A stretch of DNA of 64,000 bases. Origin: Rhodanobacteraceae bacterium. Its GTDB lineage: Bacteria > Pseudomonadota > Gammaproteobacteria > Xanthomonadales > Rhodanobacteraceae. The DNA lies in assembly GCA_027019085.1 (NCBI GenBank), contig JALUXG010000018.1, positions 1 to 64,000 of the forward strand, given 5' to 3'. Every line of letters begins with the position of its first letter. Position 1 is the stretch's first letter. The notes under the pieces are model-generated. The model saw nothing but the letters and a program-made list of their open reading frames with translations. It was not told the DNA's origin and did not search any database. This document shows, piece after piece, positions 44,094-53,201 of this stretch. The translations under genes were made by a program, and so were the position numbers.

Positions 44094-47000
44094 TGGCGAA
44101 CCGTCCACGCATGAAAGACTCGCACGCAATCCTGGTGCTTGGCATGCACCGCAGCGGGACCTCGGCACTGGCGGGAGTGCTGCAGATCCTGGGGGTGAAT
44201 CTGGGCAACCGTCTCATGCCGGCTGGTCCCGACAATCCGAAAGGGTTCTGGGAGCATCAGGACGCCGTTTCCATCAACGACGAGCTACTGCAAGACCTTG
44301 GTTACGCATGGAATGACCCGCGACCCCTGCCGGAGAACTGGGTTTCAGGCCGCGCGGCCCACAGGGCACGCAAGAAGATCAGGGCGTTGCTCGATCGCGA
44401 GTTTTCAGGATCCGCCCTCTGGGGTCTGAAAGATCCACGCATGTCCCGCTGTGCACCGGTCTGGCTGGAGGTTCTTCGAGAACGGGGCGTGCAGACGTCA
44501 GTGATTGTGGTGATCCGGCATCCGGATGAAGTGTCGGCATCACTCCGGCATCGTGACGGTGAATCGCTGGCACTTGGTCGCGCACTGTGGATGCGGTATG
44601 TGCTCGATGCGGAAAAGAACACGCGTGGTACACAGCGCATCATCGTGGATTACGCGGGCTTGCTGAAGGACTGGCGTGGCTGCATACAGGCGCTGAGGGA
44701 TGATCTCACGGTCCCCGCGCTTGCCGGATTCCATCGGCATGACAGTGAAGTGGATGCTTTTCTGGATAGCTCCATACGCCATCACGCAGCCTCAAATACA
44801 AGGCCATCCCGTGGCCTGGCGGGAATGGCAAGGGAGCTCTACAGCGAATTGCTTGACGCTGCACGTCAAAAACTGCACTGGCGGGTCGCCAGCGATTGGG
44901 AATCGCGTCTGCAGGAGCGCGTCCGGGATCCGGATCATCTGCTGCAGGCCATCGCAAGAGGAAGGTCTCGCGAGAAGTCCGCCCTGGCAAATACTGTGCA
45001 GCGCATAGAAGGGGAGCTTAAAGAGAGAGCTTTATGGGCTAAAAGTCTGGATAAGCAATTGCATGAGACCAGTGAGCGACTGGCGACGCTGCATGCCGAG
45101 CATGAGCAGGGGATGGCATGGGCGCGTTCGCTGGACACGGAGCTGGAATCGACGCGCAAGCAGCTGGGTTTGTTGCAGGCCGAGCACGAGCAGCAGGGCG
45201 CATGGGCGACATCGCTGGAAAAGGAGTTGAGCGAGACGCGGGCAAGCTACGAGGCGCTGCATGCCGAGCATGAGCAGGGGATGGCATGGGCGCGTTCGTT
45301 GGACACGGAGCTGCAATCCACGCGCAGTGAGCTTGGCGACAGCAAGGCGTTGATCGGAAGCCTGCGCTCGCAGATCGACAAGCAGCGCATGGACATAGCC
45401 GAGATGGAGCTTTCCATGGGAGAGCTGCGAAGAAATTACGAGATGATTCTCGCATCCCGCTCATGGAAGCTGACCCGGCCGTTACGCGTGCTCGCCCGAT
45501 TGCTGCGCGGCGAATGGGGCCTTGTGCGATCTTCCATGCGGTCGATGAAAAAATCGAACGATGGCGCGCCCACCTCGCCACCGGACACGCTGGAAGCGTC
45601 GTCGTCGCATACAAACCCTGGTCCTGAAGAGGACAAACGCGAGACCAGGCTCGATGGGCTTTCATTGAAGACCTATGACAGGCCTGTGGTGTCCATCATC
45701 ATCCCCACTTACGGGAATCTTGCCGTCACGACGGCGTGCCTGCGGTCCATCATGCGCCATGAGCCGACGGTTCCTCACGAGGTCCTGGTCATCGAAGATG
45801 CATCGGGTGATCCGGATATCCGGATTCTTGAGGGCGTGCCTGGGCTTCGATACGAGGAAAATCAGAACAATCTCGGTTTCGTGCTTTCCTGCAACCGGGC
45901 AGCGGACCTGGCGCGTGGCGAATACCTCTACTATCTCAACAACGACACGGAAGTGACCGAAGGATGGCTTGAGTCCATGCTCGATCTTTTCGAGCGCTTT
46001 CCCGAGTGTGGCATGGTGGGGTCCAAGCTCGTCTATCCGGATGGCCGGCTCCAGGAAGCGGGCGGCATCATGTGGGACGACGCCAGCGCATGGAATTACG
46101 GTCGGCTGGATGACCCTGAGCGCAGCATCTACAACTATGTCCGTGAGGTCGATTACTGTTCAGGGGCCTCGTTATTGATTTCGAAAGCATTGTTCGAGCG
46201 GCTTGGAAAATTCGAGGAATGCTATGCGCCGGCCTACTGTGAAGATTCGGACCTTGCCTTCAAGGTAAGAAACGCAGGACTCAAGGTCTATTATCAGCCC
46301 CGGTCCGTGGTGATTCACCATGAAGGGGTCTCGAATGGAACCGATCTTGCGTCGGGCATAAAGTCCTGTCAGGTTGCCAATCAGGTCCGGCTCTATGAGC
46401 GCTGGAAGGGCGTGATCAAACGCGACCACTACCCCAATGGCACGCATGTCATGCGAGCCAGGGAGCGTGCGCGTCAATCACGCTACGTTCTGATCGTCGA
46501 CCACTACATTCCGCAGCCGGATCGGGATGCGGGGTCGCGGACCATGCTGCAATTCATACGCATGTTCCAGAGGAAGGGTTTTGCCGTCAAGTTCTGGCCG
46601 GAGAATCTGTTCCGGGATCCCCAGTACGTGGGTCTGCTGGAGCAGGAAGGCGTGGAAGTCATCTATGGTGCCGAATATGTCAAGGGTTTTGATGAATGGA
46701 TGCGCGAGCATGGAAAGGAATTGAGTGCTGTATTGCTCAGTCGGCCGCATATCGCGATTCATTTCATCGAGTCTGTACGCAAACATACCGAAGCGGTACT
46801 TCTGTATTACGGTCATGACGTGCATTATTTGCGTATCGAGGACCAGTTGCGCATCGACCCGAATGACAAGGGTCTCAGGATGGAACGCAACGAGGCACGC
46901 AAGCTCGAGCATGCGGTCTGGGAAAATGTCGATGCCATCTACTACCCCTCCGAATCGGAAACACGCCATGTGACGGAATGGCTCCGTCGCAAGGCGCTGC

Positions 47001-47629
47001 AAGTCAGGGCGCGTACCGTCCCTGCGTATGCCTATGACTGGTTTCCGGAGAACCCGGAAGAAAATCTTTCCCGCAGGCACGACTTGATCTTCGTGGCGGG
47101 ATTTGCACATTCACCGAATGTCGATGGTGCCAGATGGCTCGTGCAGGAGATCCTGCCGCGGATTCTTGAGAAACACCCCGATATTCACCTGAGCCTGGTG
47201 GGATCCAACCCGACCGATGCGGTCAAGCGCCTGCAAGGCGCGCATGTCACGGTGACCGGATTCGTGTCTGACGACGAGCTGCGGCGATTTTATGCCGAGA
47301 CCCGTCTGGTGGTGGCTCCGCTTCGTTTTGGCGGCGGAGTGAAAGGCAAGGTGATCGAAGCGATGCGTTTTGGCGTGCCGTGCGTGACGACGCCGGCTGG
47401 AATCCAGGGAATGCCGGATGTGGGCAACTTTCTGCCCGTAGCGGAGGATCCCCAAGAATATGCACGTCAGGTATTGACATTGCTTGCCGACGACCTGGCC
47501 TGGAGACGGGTATCGCGCGCGGGGCAGACCTTCGTGAAGACCCATTACACGGAAGATGCGCAGTGGCGCGCTTTCGAACCCGAAATCAATGGAGCATCAA
47601 CCGTGCATGCAAGGGAGCAAATGTCGTGA
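44093..47629 (+). CDS. Trimodular sulfotransferase-like / GT2 / GT4 glycosyltransferase
   Basis: A 1,178-residue cytoplasmic-type protein with no signal peptide. Residues about 12-210: sulfotransferase-like domain with the PAPS-type P-loop [12 protein letters not shown] and the later [15 protein letters not shown]. Residues about 300-465: coiled coil with near-repeated blocks ([18 protein letters not shown] twice). Residues about 530-785: GT2 domain with [10 protein letters not shown], the DXD-like NNDTEV and [15 protein letters not shown]. Residues about 800-1165: GT4-like domain with [14 protein letters not shown] and [12 protein letters not shown]. It starts on the last base of the CGL/MetB stop and overlaps the heptokinase gene, so it is in one transcript with the heptose genes. 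Local G+C is low (28/60 at 46,681-46,740). It likely assembles and perhaps sulfates a surface glycan. Confidence 0.85.
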   Translation: MANRPRMKDSHAILVLGMHRSGTSALAGVLQILGVNLGNRLMPAGPDNPKGFWEHQDAVSINDELLQDLGYAWNDPRPLPENWVSGRAAHRARKKIRALLDREFSGSALWGLKDPRMSRCAPVWLEVLRERGVQTSVIVVIRHPDEVSASLRHRDGESLALGRALWMRYVLDAEKNTRGTQRIIVDYAGLLKDWRGCIQALRDDLTVPALAGFHRHDSEVDAFLDSSIRHHAASNTRPSRGLAGMARELYSELLDAARQKLHWRVASDWESRLQERVRDPDHLLQAIARGRSREKSALANTVQRIEGELKERALWAKSLDKQLHETSERLATLHAEHEQGMAWARSLDTELESTRKQLGLLQAEHEQQGAWATSLEKELSETRASYEALHAEHEQGMAWARSLDTELQSTRSELGDSKALIGSLRSQIDKQRMDIAEMELSMGELRRNYEMILASRSWKLTRPLRVLARLLRGEWGLVRSSMRSMKKSNDGAPTSPPDTLEASSSHTNPGPEEDKRETRLDGLSLKTYDRPVVSIIIPTYGNLAVTTACLRSIMRHEPTVPHEVLVIEDASGDPDIRILEGVPGLRYEENQNNLGFVLSCNRAADLARGEYLYYLNNDTEVTEGWLESMLDLFERFPECGMVGSKLVYPDGRLQEAGGIMWDDASAWNYGRLDDPERSIYNYVREVDYCSGASLLISKALFERLGKFEECYAPAYCEDSDLAFKVRNAGLKVYYQPRSVVIHHEGVSNGTDLASGIKSCQVANQVRLYERWKGVIKRDHYPNGTHVMRARERARQSRYVLIVDHYIPQPDRDAGSRTMLQFIRMFQRKGFAVKFWPENLFRDPQYVGLLEQEGVEVIYGAEYVKGFDEWMREHGKELSAVLLSRPHIAIHFIESVRKHTEAVLLYYGHDVHYLRIEDQLRIDPNDKGLRMERNEARKLEHAVWENVDAIYYPSESETRHVTEWLRRKALQVRARTVPAYAYDWFPENPEENLSRRHDLIFVAGFAHSPNVDGARWLVQEILPRILEKHPDIHLSLVGSNPTDAVKRLQGAHVTVTGFVSDDELRRFYAETRLVVAPLRFGGGVKGKVIEAMRFGVPCVTTPAGIQGMPDVGNFLPVAEDPQEYARQVLTLLADDLAWRRVSRAGQTFVKTHYTEDAQWRAFEPEINGASTVHAREQMS
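45089..45325 (+). repeat. Direct repeat coding for coiled-coil heptads
   Basis: A 69-bp segment at 45089-45157 recurs at 45257-45325 with three mismatches. The shift is 168 bp, or 56 codons, which is exactly eight heptads, so register is kept. It lies inside the coiled-coil part of the trimodular glycosyltransferase and between the two copies a weaker third repeat ([19 protein letters not shown]) is seen. Confidence 0.85.
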
Positions 47630-48654
47630 TTGCACGATCCAGGGCGCCTTTGCGCATCGGGCTTGCCGGTGGCGGTACCGATGTCGCGCCGTATTGCGAC
47701 GAATTCGGTGGGCGGGTACTCAATGCCACCATTGACCGCTACGCCTATGCAAGCGTATCCCCGGGCGATGACAGGACCTGCAGCTTCCGGATGCTCGACG
47801 GCGACTGTCAGGAAACCCATTGTTGTGAACAGGCTATCGATCTGTCCGGGCCTTTGCTGCTGCTGAAAGGCGTGTATGCGCGAATCTGCAGGGATTTCCT
47901 CGGCGGAGAGCAACCGCCGGTCCGCGTCAGGACTTTTTCGGATGCCCCGCCAGGTTCCGGTCTGGGTTCATCTTCGACCATGGTCGTCGCGCTGGTGCAG
48001 GCATTTTCCGAATATTTTTCCCTGCCACTTGGCGAATACGAGGTAGCGCATCTCGCCTACGAAATCGAACGCAACGATCTGAGCCTGGCCGGAGGCAAGC
48101 AGGACCAGTACGCAGCTGCATTTGGCGGTTTCAACTTCATGGAGTTCTACAAGGACGATCGGGTCATCGTCAATCCGCTGCGCATCAAGGAAAGCGTGTG
48201 GGCGGAACTGGAAGCATCGCTGGTTCTGTATTTCACGGGGGTTTCCCGTTCCTCCGCAGCCATCATCGAAGAACAAACCCGGAACGTGGCTTCCCGGCAA
48301 CAGGCTTCGATCGATGCCATGCATCGATTGAAAGCCGAAGCCTTTACCATGAAGGAAGCACTCCTGCTGGGCAAGCTCGATGCGTTTGCAAGCACCCTGC
48401 AGGCCGGATGGGAAGCCAAGAAAGGCATGGCGAGTGGCATCACCAATCCGGACATTGATCGCACGGAAGACCTGGCGAAAAAAAATGGCGCCCTGGCGAC
48501 CAAGGTGTCGGGCGCCGGTGGCGGTGGATTCATGCTGTTCATGTGTCCCCCGGAGAACCGGCTGGAACTGATTCGCGCATTGTCGGATGGTCCGGGCCAG
48601 GTCATGGAATTTCACTTTTCCCATCGAGGAGCGATGTCGTGGCGAGCCCAATGA
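47626..48654 (+). CDS. hddA: D-glycero-alpha-D-manno-heptose 7-phosphate kinase
   Basis: A GHMP kinase that phosphorylates D-glycero-D-manno-heptose 7-phosphate to the alpha-1,7-bisphosphate, the step that commits to GDP-heptose. In 342 residues: motif 1 [20 protein letters not shown], the ATP loop [16 protein letters not shown], a metal site in [13 protein letters not shown] and motif 3 [11 protein letters not shown]. The start is GTG at 47626 overlapping the previous stop; the track upstream is the glycosyltransferase in another frame. Its presence (rather than HldE) shows the GDP-D,D-alpha branch used for capsules, S-layer glycans and O-antigens, not the ADP-L,D-heptose of LPS core. Confidence 0.93.
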   Translation: MIARSRAPLRIGLAGGGTDVAPYCDEFGGRVLNATIDRYAYASVSPGDDRTCSFRMLDGDCQETHCCEQAIDLSGPLLLLKGVYARICRDFLGGEQPPVRVRTFSDAPPGSGLGSSSTMVVALVQAFSEYFSLPLGEYEVAHLAYEIERNDLSLAGGKQDQYAAAFGGFNFMEFYKDDRVIVNPLRIKESVWAELEASLVLYFTGVSRSSAAIIEEQTRNVASRQQASIDAMHRLKAEAFTMKEALLLGKLDAFASTLQAGWEAKKGMASGITNPDIDRTEDLAKKNGALATKVSGAGGGGFMLFMCPPENRLELIRALSDGPGQVMEFHFSHRGAMSWRAQ

Positions 48655-49238
48655 GCGACGTTATCAAGGACGAACTGTCCACCAGTCTCGAACTGTTGCG
48701 CAAGCTGATCGAGGATCATTCCCTGCACCAGCAGATCGAGAATGTCGTGGACTTGTGCACCGAATCCCTTGGCCGGGGCAACAAGATACTGTTCGCGGGC
48801 AATGGAGGCAGCGCCGCCGATGCCCAGCACTGGGCGGGCGAGCTGGTCAGCCGGTTCTATTTCGATCGTCCCGGACTGCCCGCCATTGCCCTGACAACCG
48901 ACACCAGCATCCTCACAGCCATCGGCAACGATTACGGCTATGAATCGGTATTTTCACGCCAGATCGAGGCACTCGGGGTTGAAGGCGATGTCTTCTTCGC
49001 GATCTCGACATCCGGCAATTCGGCGAACATCCTGCGTGCCATCGAGGTTGCGAAAGAGCGTCGCATCACGGTTGTCGGCTTTACGGGAGCGTCCGGTGGA
49101 AAAATGTCGGATTCTTGCGATACATGCTTCCGCATCCCTTCTTCGTCCACACCCAAGATCCAGGAAGGGCATGAGATTCTTGGCCACATGATCTGCGCGT
49201 TGATCGAGAAGGAAATATTCGGGGATGGCGAAGACTGA
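48651..49238 (+). CDS. gmhA: Sedoheptulose 7-phosphate isomerase
   Basis: Converts sedoheptulose 7-phosphate to D-glycero-D-manno-heptose 7-phosphate, first step of heptose synthesis. The 195-residue SIS-domain protein has FAGNGGSAADAQHWAGELV, LTTDTSILTAIGNDYGYESVF, ISTSGNSANILRA and PSSSTPKIQEGHEILGHMIC. The ATG at 48651 overlaps the hddA stop. An in-frame GTG at 48639 has a better spaced GAGGA and may be the true start, adding four residues. Substrate comes from the pentose phosphate pathway, to which tkt at 18.6 kb contributes. Confidence 0.94.
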   Translation: MSDVIKDELSTSLELLRKLIEDHSLHQQIENVVDLCTESLGRGNKILFAGNGGSAADAQHWAGELVSRFYFDRPGLPAIALTTDTSILTAIGNDYGYESVFSRQIEALGVEGDVFFAISTSGNSANILRAIEVAKERRITVVGFTGASGGKMSDSCDTCFRIPSSSTPKIQEGHEILGHMICALIEKEIFGDGED

Positions 49239-49938
49239 CGAAGCTCTCATACTGGCAGGTGGCTTCGGTACTCGACTTCAAAGTGTGGTCCGCGATGTGC
49301 CCAAGCCGCTGGCTCCGGTTGGCGGCCGGCCGTTCATCGCCTGGCTGCTGGATGCACTGGCTGCACAGGGCATGCGCCGCATGGTCCTGGCGGTCGGCTA
49401 CATGGGGGAAGTTGTCGAGCAGGCGCTGGGTTCAAGCTGGCGGGGAGCCGCTTTGATCTACTCCCGCGAACCCGAGCCCCTGGGTACGGGAGGGGCTGTA
49501 TCCCTGGCCGCCGGGTGCATCCAGGGCGACAGTTTTTTCCTGCTCAATGGAGATACATGGCTGGAACTCGACTATGGCGCCTTTGATCGTGCCGCAGTCA
49601 CGGCGTCAGCCCCCTTGTCGATGGCGCTGGCGCGTGTCGAAGACGTTTCGCGGTATGGGGCGGTGCGCGTCGAAGACAACCGCGTTGCGGGTTTCGTCGA
49701 AAAGGGCAGTTCCGGTGCCGGACACATCAATGCAGGTGTCTATCGCGTGACACGGGACATGCTGGGGTCCTTTCCGGACAAGCATCGGTTTTCCTTCGAG
49801 AATGAGGTGCTGGCGCCGGCAGTCGAGCAAGGATTAGTCAGCGCATTCACCCAGACGCGGGGATTCATCGATATCGGCATTCCCGCGGACTATGCGCGCG
49901 CTGCAACAGTCCTGCCGACAGCGGAAGACGCCGTGTGA
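49225..49938 (+). CDS. hddC: D-glycero-alpha-D-manno-heptose 1-phosphate guanylyltransferase
   Basis: A 237-residue nucleotidyltransferase that makes GDP-D-glycero-alpha-D-manno-heptose. LILAGGFGTRLQSVVRDVPK is the nucleotide loop with the catalytic Lys, followed by PLAPVGGRPFIAWLLD, EPEPLGTGGAV and the metal Asp in LLNGDTWLELD. It ends with the sugar-site GFIDIGIPADYARA. GTP specificity is inferred from the company of hddA, gmhA and gmhB. It overlaps gmhA by 14 bases and gmhB by 4. Confidence 0.92.
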   Translation: MAKTDEALILAGGFGTRLQSVVRDVPKPLAPVGGRPFIAWLLDALAAQGMRRMVLAVGYMGEVVEQALGSSWRGAALIYSREPEPLGTGGAVSLAAGCIQGDSFFLLNGDTWLELDYGAFDRAAVTASAPLSMALARVEDVSRYGAVRVEDNRVAGFVEKGSSGAGHINAGVYRVTRDMLGSFPDKHRFSFENEVLAPAVEQGLVSAFTQTRGFIDIGIPADYARAATVLPTAEDAV

Positions 49939-50516
49939 CCGATTGCCGGCGAGCCCTGTTCCTGGATCGTGATGGCGTCATCAACGTCGATCATGGGTAT
50001 GTGTGTAGCCCCGAGCGCACCGATTTCATCGATGGCATTTTTGACATCGTGCGTCTGGCCCGGGAAAGGGCCTATCGCGTCATCATCGTCACCAACCAGG
50101 CGGGAATCGCGCGGGGGTATTACACCGAACGGCAGTTCATGGATTACATGGACTGGATGCAGCGCGAGTTTGAACAAAGGGGGGCAGATTTCGATGCGGT
50201 CTACTACTGTCCCCACCATCCCACGCAAGGCCGGGGCGAATACCGGAAAACATGCCCTTGCAGGAAACCGGCACCCGGGATGATCCTGCGTGCCCGGCAG
50301 GACCATGACCTGGATCTGTCCAGGTCGATCCTGGTTGGAGACAAGATATCCGATATCGAAGCAGGCAGGGCGGCGGGCATCGGTAGCTGCATCCGGATCA
50401 AGCCGTTGCCTGCCACGGGGTCGTCTCCGGGCTTGCAAATAGACGTATCGGATCGAGAACGCATCATAAGCTGCATGAGCGATCAGGGTGGGGCGGCCGA
50501 TTCCGATTGCGCCTGA
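49935..50516 (+). CDS. gmhB: D-glycero-D-manno-heptose 1,7-bisphosphate phosphatase
   Basis: A 193-residue HAD phosphatase that removes the C7 phosphate. Motif I is FLDRDGVINVD, motif II IVTNQAGIARGYY, and motif IV GDKISDIEAGRAAG. The zinc loop C-P-H-H-P ... C-P-C-R-K-P is present (CPHHPTQGRGEYRKTCPCRK), as in GmhB. The start is a GTG overlapping the hddC stop (GTGA). It is the last gene of the heptose transcript and is convergent with a sulfotransferase gene across 146 bp in which no clear terminator is seen. Confidence 0.94.
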   Translation: MTDCRRALFLDRDGVINVDHGYVCSPERTDFIDGIFDIVRLARERAYRVIIVTNQAGIARGYYTERQFMDYMDWMQREFEQRGADFDAVYYCPHHPTQGRGEYRKTCPCRKPAPGMILRARQDHDLDLSRSILVGDKISDIEAGRAAGIGSCIRIKPLPATGSSPGLQIDVSDRERIISCMSDQGGAADSDCA

Positions 50517-50662
50517 TGATGTGCGATGGCAATACCCCGCGATGCGGCGGGCCATCAATGGCATGAAACTTCATGCTTTCACGAACCTGCGGATTTCGAT
50601 GCCCCGATGGTCCCAAACCAGTCCAGTACCGGGCGGGCGTGTGGTTGCTGTCATCAGGGCCT

Positions 50663-51427
50663 TCAATCAAAGCGTATCGCGTACTTTCGCTCCAGTTGCC
50701 TGCTGGATCTTCGGGCCAACCACCGGATCAGCCTGTAGCTAAGGCTTCGCCTTGAAACTTCCGGATAGTTTCCGCTGAAAAGGCGCACCGATTCGGGCAT
50801 CCGTATGGGCATCCTGATGCCGAGATGGCGGTAGACCTTGTCGAGTACCGTCTTCGGTTGCGCTAGAAACTGCGCGCTGTGCAACAGCAAAAGCTGGCTG
50901 GAGTCAAAATGCGCAAGCAGCGCATCGAGCTGGCGTGCATAGTCGCCGCGATAAAGGTAGGAGTGGTGGCGCAGCGGCGAGTGGGCAGACCAGTCGTCGT
51001 AATGTCCGTGCAGCCGCCAGCGCTCCAGCAACATGGCCGCCGGCATGGGCCAGGTTTCATCGCCCCGGTTGCGTTCCATGTGGTACTGGGAAATGGCGCG
51101 TTCGACCGGGTTCCTGAGAAGTACGATCCATTTCATGGCCGGGTTGTAACGCGCGATGCGGGCAATGATGCGTTCATGCATGCAGTAGATCGGGGTCGCG
51201 TCGCCATGCAGGGCATCGGGCGATGCCGTCTGGAAATGCTTTGCATAGATGCGGTCGATGTCGTCCCGGCCCCAGTTCTCGTCGAAATCCCCGGCATCGA
51301 ATACATGCGCTTCCTTGTTCGAGGGCAGCGCGACTTCCGGATGCAGGGACAGGCAGTGGGCCATGGCCGTGGTGCCGCCTTTCTGCACGCCACCAATCAC
51401 GAAGCGGATGCGTGGCGTGTGGGTCAT
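50663..51427 (-). CDS. Sulfotransferase-domain protein
   Basis: A 254-residue protein of the carbohydrate sulfotransferase type. The 5'-phosphosulfate loop is FVIGGVQKGGTTAMAHCLSL and the 3'-phosphate region is KWIVLLRNPVERAISQYHMER with the Arg and Ser; KEAHVFD follows the loop as in heparan-type N-sulfotransferases. No membrane anchor is visible, so it acts in the cytoplasm. The start at 51427 was chosen for the ATGA overlap with the upstream gene and the AGGA just ahead; an ATG at 51442 is also in frame. Last gene of the wzt transcript. Target sugar is unknown. Confidence 0.88.
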   Translation of the reverse strand: MTHTPRIRFVIGGVQKGGTTAMAHCLSLHPEVALPSNKEAHVFDAGDFDENWGRDDIDRIYAKHFQTASPDALHGDATPIYCMHERIIARIARYNPAMKWIVLLRNPVERAISQYHMERNRGDETWPMPAAMLLERWRLHGHYDDWSAHSPLRHHSYLYRGDYARQLDALLAHFDSSQLLLLHSAQFLAQPKTVLDKVYRHLGIRMPIRMPESVRLFSGNYPEVSRRSLSYRLIRWLARRSSRQLERKYAIRFD

Positions 51428-52272
51428 GTTTCCTGCATGCATGCGGCCAGATCAAGAATATCGTCCCGGGCATAGTAACGAAGGTATGCCCCGCCATGCC
51501 GGCAAAGGGCCTGCGCCAGCATCGGCGCACGTGATGTCTGGTACTGGTTGCTGGCGTTTCTGCTGGCCAGGGGCGAGGCGTCGGGCAAGCCGGGGACCCG
51601 GGTCGTGGCAAACAGGCATTGCCCGCGGGATGCGACCATGTCCTCGTAACGGATCACCCGGTCTGTTTCCAGCGTCGCGGCATAGCGCGAAAAGAACCAG
51701 TCGAGGATGTGTATCTGCCTTGCCAGGAGGTCATCCTCGCTGTGCAAGGCCTGGCCAAGGTCCGGGTCCAGCCGCTCCCCGGCTGGCAGGCGGCCGTGGC
51801 TGACCGGCAGGTTCACCGAATGCCAGGAAGCCAGCACAGCCAGCGGATTGCGCACGATGGCATAAACCTCGAATCGATCGGCAAGTTGCGGCAAGAGGGC
51901 GGTGAATGCCGCATTGTGCTTGACGACCAGGGTGAACTGTTCGTTGAGCGGCTTGTCGACATTCAGCTCGCCGTGCTCGGCAAGCCAGGGGCGTCCGTGG
52001 CACGGATCGGCATGTGCCCCGATGGGATTGTCCGGCACGCGTCCATCGCGATGCTTGCTTGGCACCCGGCCCTGTGTGATGGCGCGTTGGCGCGCGGATT
52101 GAAAGAAGCTTTCGATCTCGCCCAGGGCGTTCGCCCGGTCAAGTGAAAGCTGCTCCACCGGCATGGGTTCGAACAACGCCAGGGTATCTGTCGCACGGCC
52201 CAGCAGGTGGCACGCCAGCGTGGTGCCGCTTCGGGGCACGCCGGTCAATGCGATGTCGCGGCCCCCTGTCAT
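51424..52272 (-). CDS. Sulfotransferase-family protein
   Basis: A 282-residue protein with a P-loop ALTGVPRSGTTLACHLLG and the later VYAIVRNPLAVLASWHSVN, which match the two cofactor sites of sulfotransferases. It also has FTLVVKHNAAFTALLPQL and a conserved VIRYEDMVAS late in the fold. Similarity to the neighbouring sulfotransferase is confined to these motifs. ATG at 52272 overlaps the upstream stop (an ATG six bases earlier is an alternative). It lies between the glycosyltransferase and the other sulfotransferase in one minus-strand transcript. Confidence 0.82.
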   Translation of the reverse strand: MTGGRDIALTGVPRSGTTLACHLLGRATDTLALFEPMPVEQLSLDRANALGEIESFFQSARQRAITQGRVPSKHRDGRVPDNPIGAHADPCHGRPWLAEHGELNVDKPLNEQFTLVVKHNAAFTALLPQLADRFEVYAIVRNPLAVLASWHSVNLPVSHGRLPAGERLDPDLGQALHSEDDLLARQIHILDWFFSRYAATLETDRVIRYEDMVASRGQCLFATTRVPGLPDASPLASRNASNQYQTSRAPMLAQALCRHGGAYLRYYARDDILDLAACMQET

Positions 52273-53201
52273 GTGCATGTCCCGTCCAGGGTGTCGAGCA
52301 GTGCGTGTACGGCGGCACGCTCGGCTGCAAGGGTGAATCGTGACGCGGCAAGGCGGGCTGCTCGTGAAATAGTGTCCGTTGCTTGTGCATCCCGGGCAAG
52401 GTCGAGGGCCATGGCGGCGATCGCGTCGGCACGGCGTTCGGGGACCCGTGCATTTTCCTGCGCGCGCACATATTCGCGACTGCCCAGGCAGTCAGGCTGC
52501 ACCAGCGCGCGCCCCATGGCCATGGCTTCGAGCCCCGGCAGGTAAAAGCCCTCCTCCGGATCCGGGAGCGCCACGACGATACGCGCTAGCGCCATGTGGC
52601 GAAGGTACACGGAACGCGGCGTGCGTTGATCATGGAGCCGTACACGCAGTCCGTGGCGCACCAGCTCCTGATGCACGCAACGCGCCAAGTCGGGTTGTTT
52701 GACGCCATCGATGAACACGTCCATCGTTGGATTTATGTCACCGAGGCAGCCCAAACCTTCGACATCGATGCCCAGCGGGATGACGTGCACGGGGCCATGG
52801 ACCTCACCCGTGGCGACAATGGCATCGCGCACGGCGTGACTGACGCAGATGCGAATCGCGGGGCGCTTCAGAAAGGCCCGCAGGGGCAGCGACGGGTCGG
52901 CATGGCGGACATGCTGGACCAGGTTGATGACCGGCGGCAGGTCCTGATCATCCCATTCGGCAAGCAACGTCCAGTCCATGCCGCCGATCAGCAGCGCATC
53001 GGCCTCCTGCGGACGCCATTGCGTGCTCTGGTTGGGCCAGGCGCAAAACGGATTGGCTTCGGTATCGGTGCGGGTGGCCGACAGATGCAGGAGAACGTCC
53101 CACCGGGCATGGGCCTGGACGTGCCGCATGTAGTCGAGCATCTTGCCATGCCCGCCGGTATAGCCCTGAAAGCGGCGATGCACCAGCATGCACCGGCTCA
53201 T
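52269..53201 (-). CDS. Glycosyltransferase, GT4-like
   Basis: A 310-residue retaining-type glycosyltransferase. ICVSHAVRDAIVATGEV and HVIPLGID mark the domain linker and nucleotide-sugar domain start; the donor-binding E-x7-E motif is PDPEEGFYLPGLEAMAMGRA. The N-terminal half is shorter than in usual GT4 enzymes and opens MSRCMLVHRRFQGYTGGHGK, where the acceptor loop is found. Donor and linkage cannot be read. Four-base overlaps with wzt and the following sulfotransferase show coupling. Confidence 0.82.
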   Translation of the reverse strand: MSRCMLVHRRFQGYTGGHGKMLDYMRHVQAHARWDVLLHLSATRTDTEANPFCAWPNQSTQWRPQEADALLIGGMDWTLLAEWDDQDLPPVINLVQHVRHADPSLPLRAFLKRPAIRICVSHAVRDAIVATGEVHGPVHVIPLGIDVEGLGCLGDINPTMDVFIDGVKQPDLARCVHQELVRHGLRVRLHDQRTPRSVYLRHMALARIVVALPDPEEGFYLPGLEAMAMGRALVQPDCLGSREYVRAQENARVPERRADAIAAMALDLARDAQATDTISRAARLAASRFTLAAERAAVHALLDTLDGTCT

